From Rhodospirillales bacterium (lineage in GTDB: Bacteria; Pseudomonadota; Alphaproteobacteria; UBA8366; JADFVY01): 14,999 bases of DNA. Below, one piece after another: positions 1-7,395 of this stretch. The notes beneath the pieces were generated by a model. That model ran no database searches. It saw only the letters and a program-made list of their open reading frames with translations, and had not been told where the DNA came from. The position numbers and the translations under genes are program-made. The stretch covers positions 1-14,999 of the forward strand of contig JAHELM010000011.1 of the NCBI GenBank assembly GCA_024644185.1, written 5' to 3'. Positions within the stretch are counted from its first letter, which is position 1; every line of letters starts with the position of its first letter.

Positions 1-786
1 GGCGAGGGCGAAAAGGACCAGGCGCCGGAACTATTCAAGGGCGAGCAACTGGGCAACCGTGCGTCGCCGCTGCAGTTCGACATCGCCGTCGATCCGGTCG
101 AGGGCACCAGTTATCTGGCCAAGGGCATGACCAATGCGATGGCGGTGATCGCCATGGCGCCGCGCGGGACGATGTTCGATCCGGGCCCGGCCTTCTACAT
201 GGAAAAATTCGCCGGACCGCCGGCGGTGCGCGGCAAGATCGATCCGGCGGCGCCGGTGGCCGACAAGCTGGCGGTGTTGTCGCGGGAGCTGGGCAAGCCG
301 GTCTCCGAACTGACGGTCTACGTTCTGGAAAAGCCGCGCCACAAGGAACTGGTGGCGCGTATCCATGCGGCCGGCGCGCGGGTTGCGCTGTATCCGGCCG
401 GCGACGTGGCGGGCGCGCTGATGGCAGCCATACCGGACTCCGGAATCGATGCGCTGATGGGCACCGGCGGCACGCCCGAAGGCGTGATCTCCGCCTGTGC
501 CATCCGCCTGCTGGGTGGCGAATTCCTGGGCCGCATCGACCCGCAACTGCCCAGCGAGATCATCGCCGTGCGCCAGCAAGGGCTGGACACCGCGCACTGG
601 TACCGGGTGGACGAGCTGGTGCGATCGAACCAGGCCTATTTCTGTGCCACCGGCATCACCACCGGGCTGCTGTTCGACGGGGTGGAGCGGACCCGCGGCC
701 ACGAGAAGACGCAGACTTTGATGATTGCCGGGCCAGGCGGCGAGCGCCAGATCCTGACCACCTGGCACCGCCGCGCGGCATCGTAA
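1..786 (+). CDS. glpX: Class II fructose-1,6-bisphosphatase (GlpX), 5' end missing
   Basis: Hydrolyses fructose-1,6-bisphosphate to fructose-6-phosphate in the cytoplasm; in a Calvin operon this feeds ribulose bisphosphate regeneration. The open frame begins at base 1 and gives 261 residues ending in TAA. The first codons read GEGE, which aligns with the metal-binding loop around Glu57 of E. coli GlpX, so about 55 N-terminal residues lie outside the window; the ATG at 127 is internal. Visible family motifs are the DPVEGT metal/substrate loop (residues about 36-41, equivalent to Asp85/Glu88 of E. coli), KPRH, the GTGGTPEGV phosphate loop and the late ATGITTG motif. The family is Mg/Mn-dependent and Li-sensitive. 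It heads a + strand run with prk, fba, rbcL and rbcS. Since no separate sedoheptulose bisphosphatase is visible, it may serve both substrates, as cyanobacterial class II enzymes do; that is inference. Confidence 0.95.
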   Translation, partial: GEGEKDQAPELFKGEQLGNRASPLQFDIAVDPVEGTSYLAKGMTNAMAVIAMAPRGTMFDPGPAFYMEKFAGPPAVRGKIDPAAPVADKLAVLSRELGKPVSELTVYVLEKPRHKELVARIHAAGARVALYPAGDVAGALMAAIPDSGIDALMGTGGTPEGVISACAIRLLGGEFLGRIDPQLPSEIIAVRQQGLDTAHWYRVDELVRSNQAYFCATGITTGLLFDGVERTRGHEKTQTLMIAGPGGERQILTTWHRRAAS

Positions 787-815
787 GGAAAAAAAACAGC
801 CACGCGGCATCGTAA
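770..815 (+). repeat. Imperfect 17-nt direct repeat at the glpX stop codon
   Basis: The segment 770-786, which encodes the last residues and TAA of glpX, recurs at 799-815 with a single mismatch (GCCGCGCGGCATCGTAA versus GCCACGCGGCATCGTAA; the last 13 nt are identical). The copies start 29 nt apart and enclose a run of eight A at 789-796. It looks like a small tandem duplication of the gene end; no function is evident. Confidence 0.8.
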
Positions 816-847
816 TAACAGGGTTGTATTCGGAAGGACCACGCATC

Positions 848-1789
848 ATGCCGAAGAACCGCAGGGTCGACCGCCCGATCATACTGGGAATTGTCGGCGA
901 TTCGGCCGCCGGCAAGACCACGCTGACGGCAGGCATCGCGCATATCCTGGGGCCTGAACGGGTGGTCACAATATGCACCGACGACTACCATCGCTATTCG
1001 CGCATCGAGCGGGCGAAAAACGGCATTTCGGCGCTGGACCCGCGCGGCAACTACATCGACATCCTGGAACAGCACATCAGGCTGCTGCGCGAGGGCCAGC
1101 CGATCCTCAAGCCGGTCTACAACCATCACGGCGGCACGCTGGACGCGCCGGAATACGTGCAGCCGAAGGAATACGTGATCCTCGAGGGGCTGCTCGGCTA
1201 CACGACCCGCACCATGCGCGATTGCTATGACGTGAAGGTTTATCTGGAACCGATCGAGGATCTGCGCGTCAGGTGGAAGATCCAGCGCGATACCGCCAAG
1301 CGCGGCTATTCGGTGGAGCAGGTTCTGGACTCGCTGAAGAAGCGCGAGCGCGACAGCGCCGATTTCATCCGCCCGCAGCGCACCTTCGCCGATATCGTGG
1401 TGCAGTTCTATCCGCCCGCCGGACTGTCCGACGAGACCGGGGCGCACCTTAACGTCCGTCACACGCTGCGACCGACCTTGCCGCATCCCGACCTGTCGCC
1501 GGTACTGGACCTTGGCGTGCGCAACGGGCTGAAGCTGGAACTGTCGCGCGACACCGATGGCAAGCCGGTCGACGTTCTCGACATCGCCGGCGACATCGAT
1601 GCCCGCCGCGCCAAGGCGATGGAGGATCTGCTCTGGGGCCTGATCCCGGAGGCCCAGCATCTGCGCGAGAAACTGGGCGAATTCATCGACGCACGCAACG
1701 AAACCGCAATCAGCCATTCGCTCGCGCTCTGCCAGCTCTTCATCACCTATCACATGGTGAAGGCGGCGATGGGCGTGCACGCAATCTGA
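848..1789 (+). CDS. prk: Phosphoribulokinase, cyanobacterial/plant-like type
   Basis: Phosphorylates ribulose-5-phosphate with ATP to give ribulose-1,5-bisphosphate, the RuBisCO substrate. The protein is 313 residues. It has a P-loop GDSAAGKTT (17-25), the catalytic CTDDYH segment (43-48), ALDPRGNYIDIL (62-73), KPVYNH (88-93) and the ILEGL motif (Glu113). These blocks resemble the cyanobacterial/plant (class II) PRKs more than the roughly 290-residue class I enzymes usual in proteobacteria. The P-loop cysteine that is redox-regulated in plants and cyanobacteria is Ala21 here, while the second cysteine (Cys43, before TDD) is kept, so thioredoxin/CP12-type disulfide control looks impossible. 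The region after about residue 205 shows no similarity that I recognise. ATG 848 is chosen because GGAAGGA at 831-837 is well spaced from it; an in-frame TTG at 824 has no such site. Lies 61 nt after glpX and 23 nt before fba. Confidence 0.93.
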   Translation: MPKNRRVDRPIILGIVGDSAAGKTTLTAGIAHILGPERVVTICTDDYHRYSRIERAKNGISALDPRGNYIDILEQHIRLLREGQPILKPVYNHHGGTLDAPEYVQPKEYVILEGLLGYTTRTMRDCYDVKVYLEPIEDLRVRWKIQRDTAKRGYSVEQVLDSLKKRERDSADFIRPQRTFADIVVQFYPPAGLSDETGAHLNVRHTLRPTLPHPDLSPVLDLGVRNGLKLELSRDTDGKPVDVLDIAGDIDARRAKAMEDLLWGLIPEAQHLREKLGEFIDARNETAISHSLALCQLFITYHMVKAAMGVHAI

Positions 1790-1812
1790 CGAACAGGGCA
1801 GGGAGAACGGCC

Positions 1813-2898
1813 ATGGCCATGATTTCGCTGAGGCAATTGCTGGATCACGCCGCCGAGCACGGCTATGGCGTACCGGCGTTCAACATCAACAACATGGAAC
1901 AGCTGATCGCCATCATGGAGGCGGCGCGGCGCACCGATTCCCCGGTGATCCTGCAGGCCAGCCGCGGGGCGCGATCCTATGCCGGCGACACGATCCTGCG
2001 TCACATGGTGATGGGCGCGGTCGAGATGCATCCGGAAATTCCGGTGTGCATGCATCAGGATCACGGCAACACGGTGCAGACCTGCATGTCGGCGATCACC
2101 AACGGGTTCACGTCGGTGATGATGGACGGCTCGTTGCAGGAGGACGCCCGGACCCCGGCCAGCTACGACTACAATCTCGACATTACCGGCCGGGTGGCGG
2201 AGACGGCGCATATGGTGGGCGTCTCGGTGGAGGGCGAACTGGGCTGCCTCGGCTCGCTGGAAACCGGCGAGGGCGACAAGGAAGACGGTCACGGCTTCGA
2301 GGGCAAGCTGGACCGCGACATGCTGGTTACCGATCCCGACCAGGCGGCGGATTTCGTCGCCCGCACCAAGGTCGACGCGCTGGCCGTGGCCATCGGCACC
2401 TCGCACGGCGCCTACAAGTTCAGCCGCCAGCCGACCGGCGACATCCTGGCGATGGACGTGGTCAAGGCGATCCACGAACGGCTGCCGGAAACCCATCTGG
2501 TGATGCACGGCTCGTCCTCGGTGCCGCAGGACCTGCAGGACATCATCAACGAATTCGGCGGCGAGATGCCGCAGACCTATGGCGTGCCGGTCGAGGAAAT
2601 CGTGCGCGGCATCCGGCACGGCGTGCGCAAGGTCAATATCGACACCGACTGCCGGATGGCGATGACCGGCCAGTTCCGCAAGGTGGCACGGGAGAAGAAG
2701 GCGGAGTTCGACCCGCGCGCCTTCCTCAAGCCTGCCCTGGCGGCGATGGAAAAGCTGTGCGCCGATCGCTTCGAGGCTTTCGGCACCGCGGGCAACGCTT
2801 CGAGAATCAAGCCGATTTCGCTGGCGGAGATGGCCAAACGGTACAAATCAGGTGCGCTCGACCCGAGGGTCTCGGGCACCGCGCGGGCGGCGGAATAG
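1813..2898 (+). CDS. fba: Class II fructose-bisphosphate aldolase, Calvin-cycle subtype
   Basis: Zn-dependent aldolase that condenses dihydroxyacetone phosphate with glyceraldehyde-3-phosphate, and in the Calvin cycle also with erythrose-4-phosphate to form sedoheptulose-1,7-bisphosphate. It has 361 residues, slightly longer than the usual 345-350 of the CbbA-like class IIB group. Visible motifs are the N-terminal VPAFNINN (20-27), QDHG with catalytic Asp83 and Zn ligand His84, VEGELGCLG (139-147), GTSHGAYKF containing Zn ligand His198, MHGSSS containing His232, and VRKVNIDTD, the substrate phosphate-binding segment. AGGGAG at 1800-1805 sits 7 nt before ATG 1813. It follows prk by 23 nt and precedes rbcL by 27 nt, so co-transcription is very likely. 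Family assignment is firm; the dual FBP/SBP role is inferred from context. Confidence 0.97.
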   Translation: MAMISLRQLLDHAAEHGYGVPAFNINNMEQLIAIMEAARRTDSPVILQASRGARSYAGDTILRHMVMGAVEMHPEIPVCMHQDHGNTVQTCMSAITNGFTSVMMDGSLQEDARTPASYDYNLDITGRVAETAHMVGVSVEGELGCLGSLETGEGDKEDGHGFEGKLDRDMLVTDPDQAADFVARTKVDALAVAIGTSHGAYKFSRQPTGDILAMDVVKAIHERLPETHLVMHGSSSVPQDLQDIINEFGGEMPQTYGVPVEEIVRGIRHGVRKVNIDTDCRMAMTGQFRKVAREKKAEFDPRAFLKPALAAMEKLCADRFEAFGTAGNASRIKPISLAEMAKRYKSGALDPRVSGTARAAE

Positions 2899-2925
2899 AT
2901 CAGGCCGCAGGCAAGGAGATCAGAC

Positions 2926-4344
2926 ATGAGTGGCAAGAATTATACGGCCGGCGTCAAGGAATACCGGGCGACCTATTGGGATCCGAACTACACGCCCAGG
3001 GATACCGACCTGCTGGCCTGTTTCAAGGTGGTGCCGCAGGCCGGCGTCGATGCCGAAGAAGCCGCCGCCGCGGTTGCCGCGGAATCCTCGACCGGAACCT
3101 GGACCACGGTGTGGACCGATCTGCTGACCGACCTGGAACATTACAAGGGGCGCGCCTACCGGATCGAGAAGGTGCCCGGCCAGGCCGATGCCTGGTTCGC
3201 CTTCGTCGCCTATCCGCTGGACCTGTTCGAGGAAGGCTCGGTCGTCAACGTCATCACCTCGCTGGCCGGCAATGTTTTCGGCTTCAAGGCGGTACGGTCG
3301 CTGCGGCTGGAGGATGTGCGCTTTCCCATCGCCTATGTGACCACCTGCGGCGGGCCGCCGCATGGTATCCAGGTCGAGCGCGACATCATGAACAAGTATG
3401 GCCGCGCCATGCTGGGCTGCACCATCAAGCCGAAGCTGGGGCTGAGCGCCAAGAACTACGGCCGGGCGGTCTATGAATGCCTGCGCGGCGGCCTGGATTT
3501 CACCAAGGACGACGAGAACGTCAACAGCCAGCCCTTCATGCGCTGGCGCCAGCGCTTCGACTTCGTGGCCGAAGCGGTGCACAAGGCGGCGGCGGAAACC
3601 GGCGAGCGCAAGGGCCATTACCTGAACGTTACCGCGCCCACGGTAGAGGAGATGTACAAGCGTGCCGAATACGCCAAGGAACTGCGCATGCCGATCATCA
3701 TGCACGACTTCCTGACGGCGGGTTTCACGGCGCATACGTCGCTGGCGAACTGGTGCCGGGCGAACGGCGTGCTGCTGCATGTCCATCGCGCCCTGCATGC
3801 CGTGCTGGATCGCAACCCGAACCACGGCATCCATTTCCGCGTGCTGACCAAGATGTTGCGTCTGTCCGGCGGCGACCATCTGCATTCCGGCACCGTGGTC
3901 GGCAAGCTGGAAGGCGATCGCGAGGCGACGCTGGGCTGGATCGACATGATGCGCGAGCGCTTCGTGCCGGAAAACCGTGCCCGCGGCATCTTCTTCGACC
4001 AGGACTGGGGGCATATGCCGGGCCTGTTCCCGGTGGCGTCCGGCGGCATCCATGTCTGGCACATGCCGGCGCTGGTCGCGATCTTCGGCGACGATGCGGT
4101 GTTCCAGTTCGGCGGCGGCACGCTGGGTCATCCCTGGGGCAATGCCGCGGGCGCGGCGGCCAACCGGGTGGCGCTGGAGGCCTGCACCGAGGCCCGCAAC
4201 CAGGGCCGCGACGTCGAGCGCGAGGGCAAGGACATCCTGACCGCGGCGGCGAAGCACAGCCCCGAACTGAAGGCGGCGATGGAGACGTGGAAGGAAATCA
4301 GATTCGAGTTCGACACCGTCGACAAGCTTGCGGCACAGAGCTGA
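2926..4344 (+). CDS. cbbL: RuBisCO large subunit, form I (IA-like)
   Basis: Catalyses carboxylation or oxygenation of ribulose-1,5-bisphosphate; catalytic subunit of the L8S8 holoenzyme. The protein is 472 residues, the usual form I length. All active-site residues are present (spinach numbers in brackets): Glu53 (60), Lys168 in TIKPK (175), carbamylated Lys194 in FTKDDE (201) with metal ligands Asp196 and Glu197 (203, 204), His287 (294) and Lys327 in GTVVGKLEG (334). The constant offset of 7 shows there are no indels across the core. The N-terminal NYTAGVKEYRATYW and the AAESSTGTWTTVWTD segment are typical of form IA of proteobacteria rather than the red-type IC/ID. ATG 2926 follows AAGGAG (2913-2918) by 7 nt. 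Next to its small subunit gene, as expected. No CbbX or CbbQ/CbbO activase is encoded in the visible downstream region. Confidence 0.99.
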   Translation: MSGKNYTAGVKEYRATYWDPNYTPRDTDLLACFKVVPQAGVDAEEAAAAVAAESSTGTWTTVWTDLLTDLEHYKGRAYRIEKVPGQADAWFAFVAYPLDLFEEGSVVNVITSLAGNVFGFKAVRSLRLEDVRFPIAYVTTCGGPPHGIQVERDIMNKYGRAMLGCTIKPKLGLSAKNYGRAVYECLRGGLDFTKDDENVNSQPFMRWRQRFDFVAEAVHKAAAETGERKGHYLNVTAPTVEEMYKRAEYAKELRMPIIMHDFLTAGFTAHTSLANWCRANGVLLHVHRALHAVLDRNPNHGIHFRVLTKMLRLSGGDHLHSGTVVGKLEGDREATLGWIDMMRERFVPENRARGIFFDQDWGHMPGLFPVASGGIHVWHMPALVAIFGDDAVFQFGGGTLGHPWGNAAGAAANRVALEACTEARNQGRDVEREGKDILTAAAKHSPELKAAMETWKEIRFEFDTVDKLAAQS

Positions 4345-4372
4345 ACCCCGGGTGCCGAGGAGGCAGAAACCG

Positions 4373-4735
4373 ATGAGCAAGACCCTGAAGATTGCCGATT
4401 ACCGATCCAGCCTGGACGATCCGGCCAGCCGGAAATACGGCACGTTTTCATATCTGCCGGAAATGGATGCGGCCCGCCTGCGCAAGCAGATCGAGCACAT
4501 GATCGCCAAGGGCTGGATTCCGGCCGTCGAACATGTCGAGGCGGCGCGGGCCGGCGACGATTACTGGTACATGTGGAAGCTGCCGATGTTCGGCGAGAAG
4601 GCCATCGACCGGATACTGGCGGCGGTGGCCGAATGCCACGAGGCCTGGCCGGGCCATCTGGTCCGCCTGATCGGCTATGACAACATCAAGCAGTCACAGG
4701 GGTTCAGCGCCGTCGTCCACCGGCCCGGTGGATGA
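4373..4735 (+). CDS. cbbS: RuBisCO small subunit, form I
   Basis: The 120-residue small subunit caps the large-subunit octamer and tunes its assembly and specificity. Characteristic segments are YGTFSYLPEMD near residue 20, IEHMIAKGWIPAVEH, the YWYMWKLPMFG block around residue 65 and the C-terminal LVRLIGYDNIKQSQGFSAVVHRP, which match proteobacterial form IA small subunits. The ATG at 4373 is chosen because GAGGAGG at 4357-4363 lies directly upstream. An upstream in-frame start at 4328 would overlap the end of cbbL and lacks a ribosome-binding site. It is 28 nt downstream of cbbL and is the last gene of the visible CBB operon; the convergent rtcB stop codon is only 18 nt further on. Confidence 0.99.
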   Translation: MSKTLKIADYRSSLDDPASRKYGTFSYLPEMDAARLRKQIEHMIAKGWIPAVEHVEAARAGDDYWYMWKLPMFGEKAIDRILAAVAECHEAWPGHLVRLIGYDNIKQSQGFSAVVHRPGG

Positions 4736-4737
4736 CG
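4711..4737. terminator. Hairpin at the cbbS/rtcB convergent junction
   Basis: An inverted repeat pairs 4711-4721 with 4727-4737 (11 bp with one G-U, loop GGCCC) and spans the cbbS stop codon. It lies between two converging genes, so it could end or stabilise transcripts from either side. No U-tract follows on either strand, so it is not a canonical intrinsic terminator; 3'-end protection of the cbb mRNA or Rho-assisted termination are alternatives. Confidence 0.45.
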
Positions 4738-4753
4738 ACGCCGCCCCGCGCAA

Positions 4754-5989
4754 TCAGCCCTTCACGCAGACGATCTGCTTCAGCGTGTGGACGATCTCGA
4801 CCAGATCGGCCTGGGCCGCCATGACCGCGTCGATATCCTTGTAGGCCATCGGCGTCTCGTCGATGACGTCGGCGTCCTTGCGGCATTCGACGCCCTCGGT
4901 CGCCTTCGCGTGGTCCGTCAGCGTGAAGCGCCGCTTGGCTTCCCCCCGCGACATTGCGCGGCCGGCCCCGTGCGAGCACGAGCAGAACGAATCCGCATTG
5001 CCCTTGCCGCGCACAATGAAGGAGCGTGCGCCCATCGAGCCCGGAATGATGCCCAGCTCCCCCGCGCCGGCGCGCACCGCGCCCTTGCGGGTGACCCACA
5101 CCTCCGCGCCGAAGTGCGTTTCCTTCGACACGTAGTTGTGGTGGCAGTTCACCGCCACGTCGCCGAGGGCGAAATCGCGGAAGCGCGCCTCCATCACGGC
5201 CAGGACCCGGTTCATCATGATCCGGCGGTTGGTGCGCGCGTAATCCTGCGCCCAGCCCACCGCCTTCACATAGTCGTAAAAGTGCTCCGACCCTTCCGCC
5301 AGATAGGACAGGTCCTTGTCCGGCAGATGGATGAACCAGCGTTCCATCTCGCGCTTGGCGAGTTCGATGAAGTAGCTGCCGATCCGGTTGCCGATGCCGC
5401 GCGAGCCCGAATGCAGCATCACCCAGACGCGATCCGCCTCGTCGAGGCAGACCTCGATGAAGTGGTTTCCGGTGCCCAGCGTGCCCAGGTGCGACACGTT
5501 GTTGGCCTGGCCGATCCTGGGGTGCCTGCCGACGATCTCGGCAAGTCCGTCGCCCAGCGGCTGGTTGCGGTGCATGGTCTCGGCCCAGGCCTTCTCGACA
5601 TCCCTGGGCACATCGGCCCAGGCGCCGCGGTCACCCTTCCGGCCATCGTTGGTCCGGCCATGAGGCACCGCGGCCTCGATGGCCGAGCGCAGGCCAGACA
5701 GATCGTCGGGCAACTGGTGCGAGGTCAGCGAAGTTTGGACCGCCATCATGCCGCAGCCGATATCGACGCCCACCGCCGCCGGGACGATCGCGCCCTTGCA
5801 GGGAATCACCGAGCCCACGGTCGCGCCCATTCCCCAATGCACGTCCGGCATGACGGCCAGGTGCCCGTGGACGAAGGGCAGGGCGGCCACGTTCTTCAGT
5901 TGCTGCAGCGCCGTGTCCTCGACCGGCACGCCGTCGGTCCAGGCCTTGATGCCCGCGCCGGCGGTTTCGATGTAGTTGAAGCCTGCCAC
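4754..5989 (-). CDS. rtcB: RtcB RNA-splicing ligase (3'-phosphate/5'-OH)
   Basis: Mn- and GTP-dependent ligase that joins RNA 2',3'-cyclic or 3'-phosphate ends to 5'-OH ends; in bacteria it is linked to RNA repair. At 411 residues it is nearly the length of E. coli RtcB (408) and similar throughout. Visible signature segments are VMPDVHWGMGATVGSVIP (46-63), GVDIGCGM with metal ligands Asp76 and Cys79, LGTGNHF with His176, MLHSGSRG with His194, NCHHNY (281-286), and SFCSCSHGAGR, whose His340 corresponds to the guanylylated His337 of E. coli. The C-terminus ends in CVKG as in E. coli. The start codon is GTG at 5989, supported by an AAGGAG/AAGGA-rich site directly upstream. It lies 48 nt downstream of the AAA ATPase gene. 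No rtcA cyclase or sigma-54 regulator rtcR is adjacent, unlike in E. coli. Confidence 0.98.
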   Translation of the reverse strand: MAGFNYIETAGAGIKAWTDGVPVEDTALQQLKNVAALPFVHGHLAVMPDVHWGMGATVGSVIPCKGAIVPAAVGVDIGCGMMAVQTSLTSHQLPDDLSGLRSAIEAAVPHGRTNDGRKGDRGAWADVPRDVEKAWAETMHRNQPLGDGLAEIVGRHPRIGQANNVSHLGTLGTGNHFIEVCLDEADRVWVMLHSGSRGIGNRIGSYFIELAKREMERWFIHLPDKDLSYLAEGSEHFYDYVKAVGWAQDYARTNRRIMMNRVLAVMEARFRDFALGDVAVNCHHNYVSKETHFGAEVWVTRKGAVRAGAGELGIIPGSMGARSFIVRGKGNADSFCSCSHGAGRAMSRGEAKRRFTLTDHAKATEGVECRKDADVIDETPMAYKDIDAVMAAQADLVEIVHTLKQIVCVKG

Positions 5990-6037
5990 TTTCCTTCTCC
6001 TTCTTCCAACAGTACCGCAAAACGATAAAACGCGTTC

Positions 6038-7312
6038 TTACTCCGCCGCCGCCGGGACAGTGTCGGTCTCGACGGCGCCCATATGCTTCGCATCGGCCGC
6101 CGCGAACGGGTCGCCTTCCAGCAGGATGCATTGCAGTTCCGCCGGCGAGATCGGGCGTCCGAGAGCTTGCGCAAAGCGCGCCGCGTCGGCATCGCGTCCG
6201 GGATAAAACCGCAGGAACATCCGCATGACCTCTGCCGGCCCCAGCAGGCCGAACCGCTCATGCAGATCGATCCTGCCGGGTCGGACCAGGGCCGGATCCA
6301 GGTGTTCCGGGTGGTTGCTGGTCATCACCAGAAGCCGACCTTCCGGCGCCGCGACGCCATCGATCGCATTGAGCAGGCCGCTGAGCGTGGCCTGGCCCGG
6401 GGATTGCGCTTCCGGCTTCCCGTTCTCGGTGACGCGGGCCCGGGCAATCCGGATGGCGTCGATATCCTCGACCAGCAGGATTGCGTCCTGCGGGGTCTCG
6501 GCGAAGGCCTCCATCAAGCCGCTGTCGGACGTCACCGATGCCAGATTCAGCGCATAGACCGGCTTGGCGAGGCGGCTTGCCAGAGCCAGGACCACGGACG
6601 ACTTCCCGGTTCCCGGCGGACCGGAAAACAACAGGCCGCGCCGGTAGGGAATTCCCCGCTCGGCATACCAATCGCCGGATGCGAAGAACCATTCGGCATC
6701 ACGCACCAGCCGATCGAGCTGGCGTGGCGGCAGGATCACCGAGTCCAGCCCGCGCGGGCGCTTGCTGGACGACAACTGCCAATAGCCTTCGCGGAAGTCG
6801 TAGACGCGGACCCGATCGTCGCCGGCGCACAGCACCGCCGCCTCGTGGATCAGCGAGCGCAGGAACGCCTGACTGCGGCCCAGCGAGCGCAGGTGGAAGT
6901 GCTGGCGCAGGAAGTGGCCCCGGGCATTCTCCTCGTCGATCCGATAGTGCAGAACCACCGGGCGACCCCGGTGCAGGAAGAGGTGGTAACCCTCGCCGGG
7001 AACCAGATCCCAGGCACCGTCGCCGATCTGACGCGCGTCGATGTCACGCCGGCCGGACAGCCGCAACCGCCGGCTGCGCCGCGCATAGGGATGGCGGGCC
7101 AGCCAGACCCGGATCCAGACAAAGCCCGGATCGGTGTTGTCGACCTCCAGCGTGATCGTGCACCACCGCAAGGCAAGCTGGTACAGCCCGCGGGGCACCG
7201 CCTGCGCCAGGTACAATGCCGTGCCGATGGACGACGCGGTGACCACGCCGATGAACATTTCGTTGCCGCCGATCTGTGCCGACAGCCATGCATAAAACTG
7301 CTCGTACATCAT
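6038..7312 (-). CDS. BCS1-like membrane-anchored AAA ATPase
   Basis: Probable AAA remodelling ATPase of 424 residues. A hydrophobic stretch at about 19-40 looks like one N-terminal membrane anchor. Residues about 50-200 form a BCS1-N-like region, and a single AAA module follows: Walker A GPPGTGKS (231-238), Walker B ILLVEDID (278-285), sensor-1 MTSNHPEHLD (330-339) and RPGRID (344-349). The VEDID form of Walker B and the NHPEHLDPALVRPGRID block are typical of the BCS1 family, whose mitochondrial member translocates folded Rieske protein across the inner membrane. The bacterial role is not known to me. Two tandem ATG codons compete: GGAG (7319-7316) is 3 nt from the ATG at 7312 and 6 nt from the one at 7309, so the second may be used. 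It lies 48 nt upstream of rtcB, probably in one transcript, which suggests a shared process. Family call firm, function open. Confidence 0.88.
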   Translation of the reverse strand: MMYEQFYAWLSAQIGGNEMFIGVVTASSIGTALYLAQAVPRGLYQLALRWCTITLEVDNTDPGFVWIRVWLARHPYARRSRRLRLSGRRDIDARQIGDGAWDLVPGEGYHLFLHRGRPVVLHYRIDEENARGHFLRQHFHLRSLGRSQAFLRSLIHEAAVLCAGDDRVRVYDFREGYWQLSSSKRPRGLDSVILPPRQLDRLVRDAEWFFASGDWYAERGIPYRRGLLFSGPPGTGKSSVVLALASRLAKPVYALNLASVTSDSGLMEAFAETPQDAILLVEDIDAIRIARARVTENGKPEAQSPGQATLSGLLNAIDGVAAPEGRLLVMTSNHPEHLDPALVRPGRIDLHERFGLLGPAEVMRMFLRFYPGRDADAARFAQALGRPISPAELQCILLEGDPFAAADAKHMGAVETDTVPAAAE

Positions 7313-7323
7313 GTGCTCCGTCG

Positions 7324-7339
7324 GGACGCAAAAGCGTCC
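7324..7339 (-). promoter_or_regulatory. Small hairpin just before the AAA ATPase ribosome-binding site
   Basis: A perfect 6-bp stem (GGACGC/GCGTCC) with a 4-nt loop lies only a few bases upstream of the GGAG motif of the AAA gene. On the transcript the loop is UUUU. It could influence ribosome access, or it may be chance in GC-rich DNA. Confidence 0.3.
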
Positions 7340-7380
7340 AGCCGCGGCCCGAGGGTCGCGAAAATGTCGGTTTCAGGAGA

Positions 7381-7395
7381 TTTCCGATGCGGAAA
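7381..7395. promoter_or_regulatory. Inverted repeat TTTCCG-ATG-CGGAAA in the AAA leader
   Basis: A perfect 6+3+6 inverted repeat lies about 70 nt upstream of the AAA ATPase start, within non-coding sequence. Its size and symmetry fit a dimeric regulator site, but no regulator gene is adjacent and no matching second copy was noticed in the window. Candidate only. Confidence 0.25.

Noticed and set aside
31..978. Long - strand frames opposite glpX and prk (also 656-1780, 1750-2619 and 2920-4380 opposite the CBB genes)
   Set aside because: These are shadow frames in GC-rich DNA; their translations are Arg/His-rich and match no family, while the + strand carries clear genes.
4787..6028. Long + strand frame opposite rtcB, and 6083-7696 opposite the AAA ATPase
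   Set aside because: The - strand encodes unmistakable RtcB and AAA proteins; the + frames are low-complexity antisense translations.
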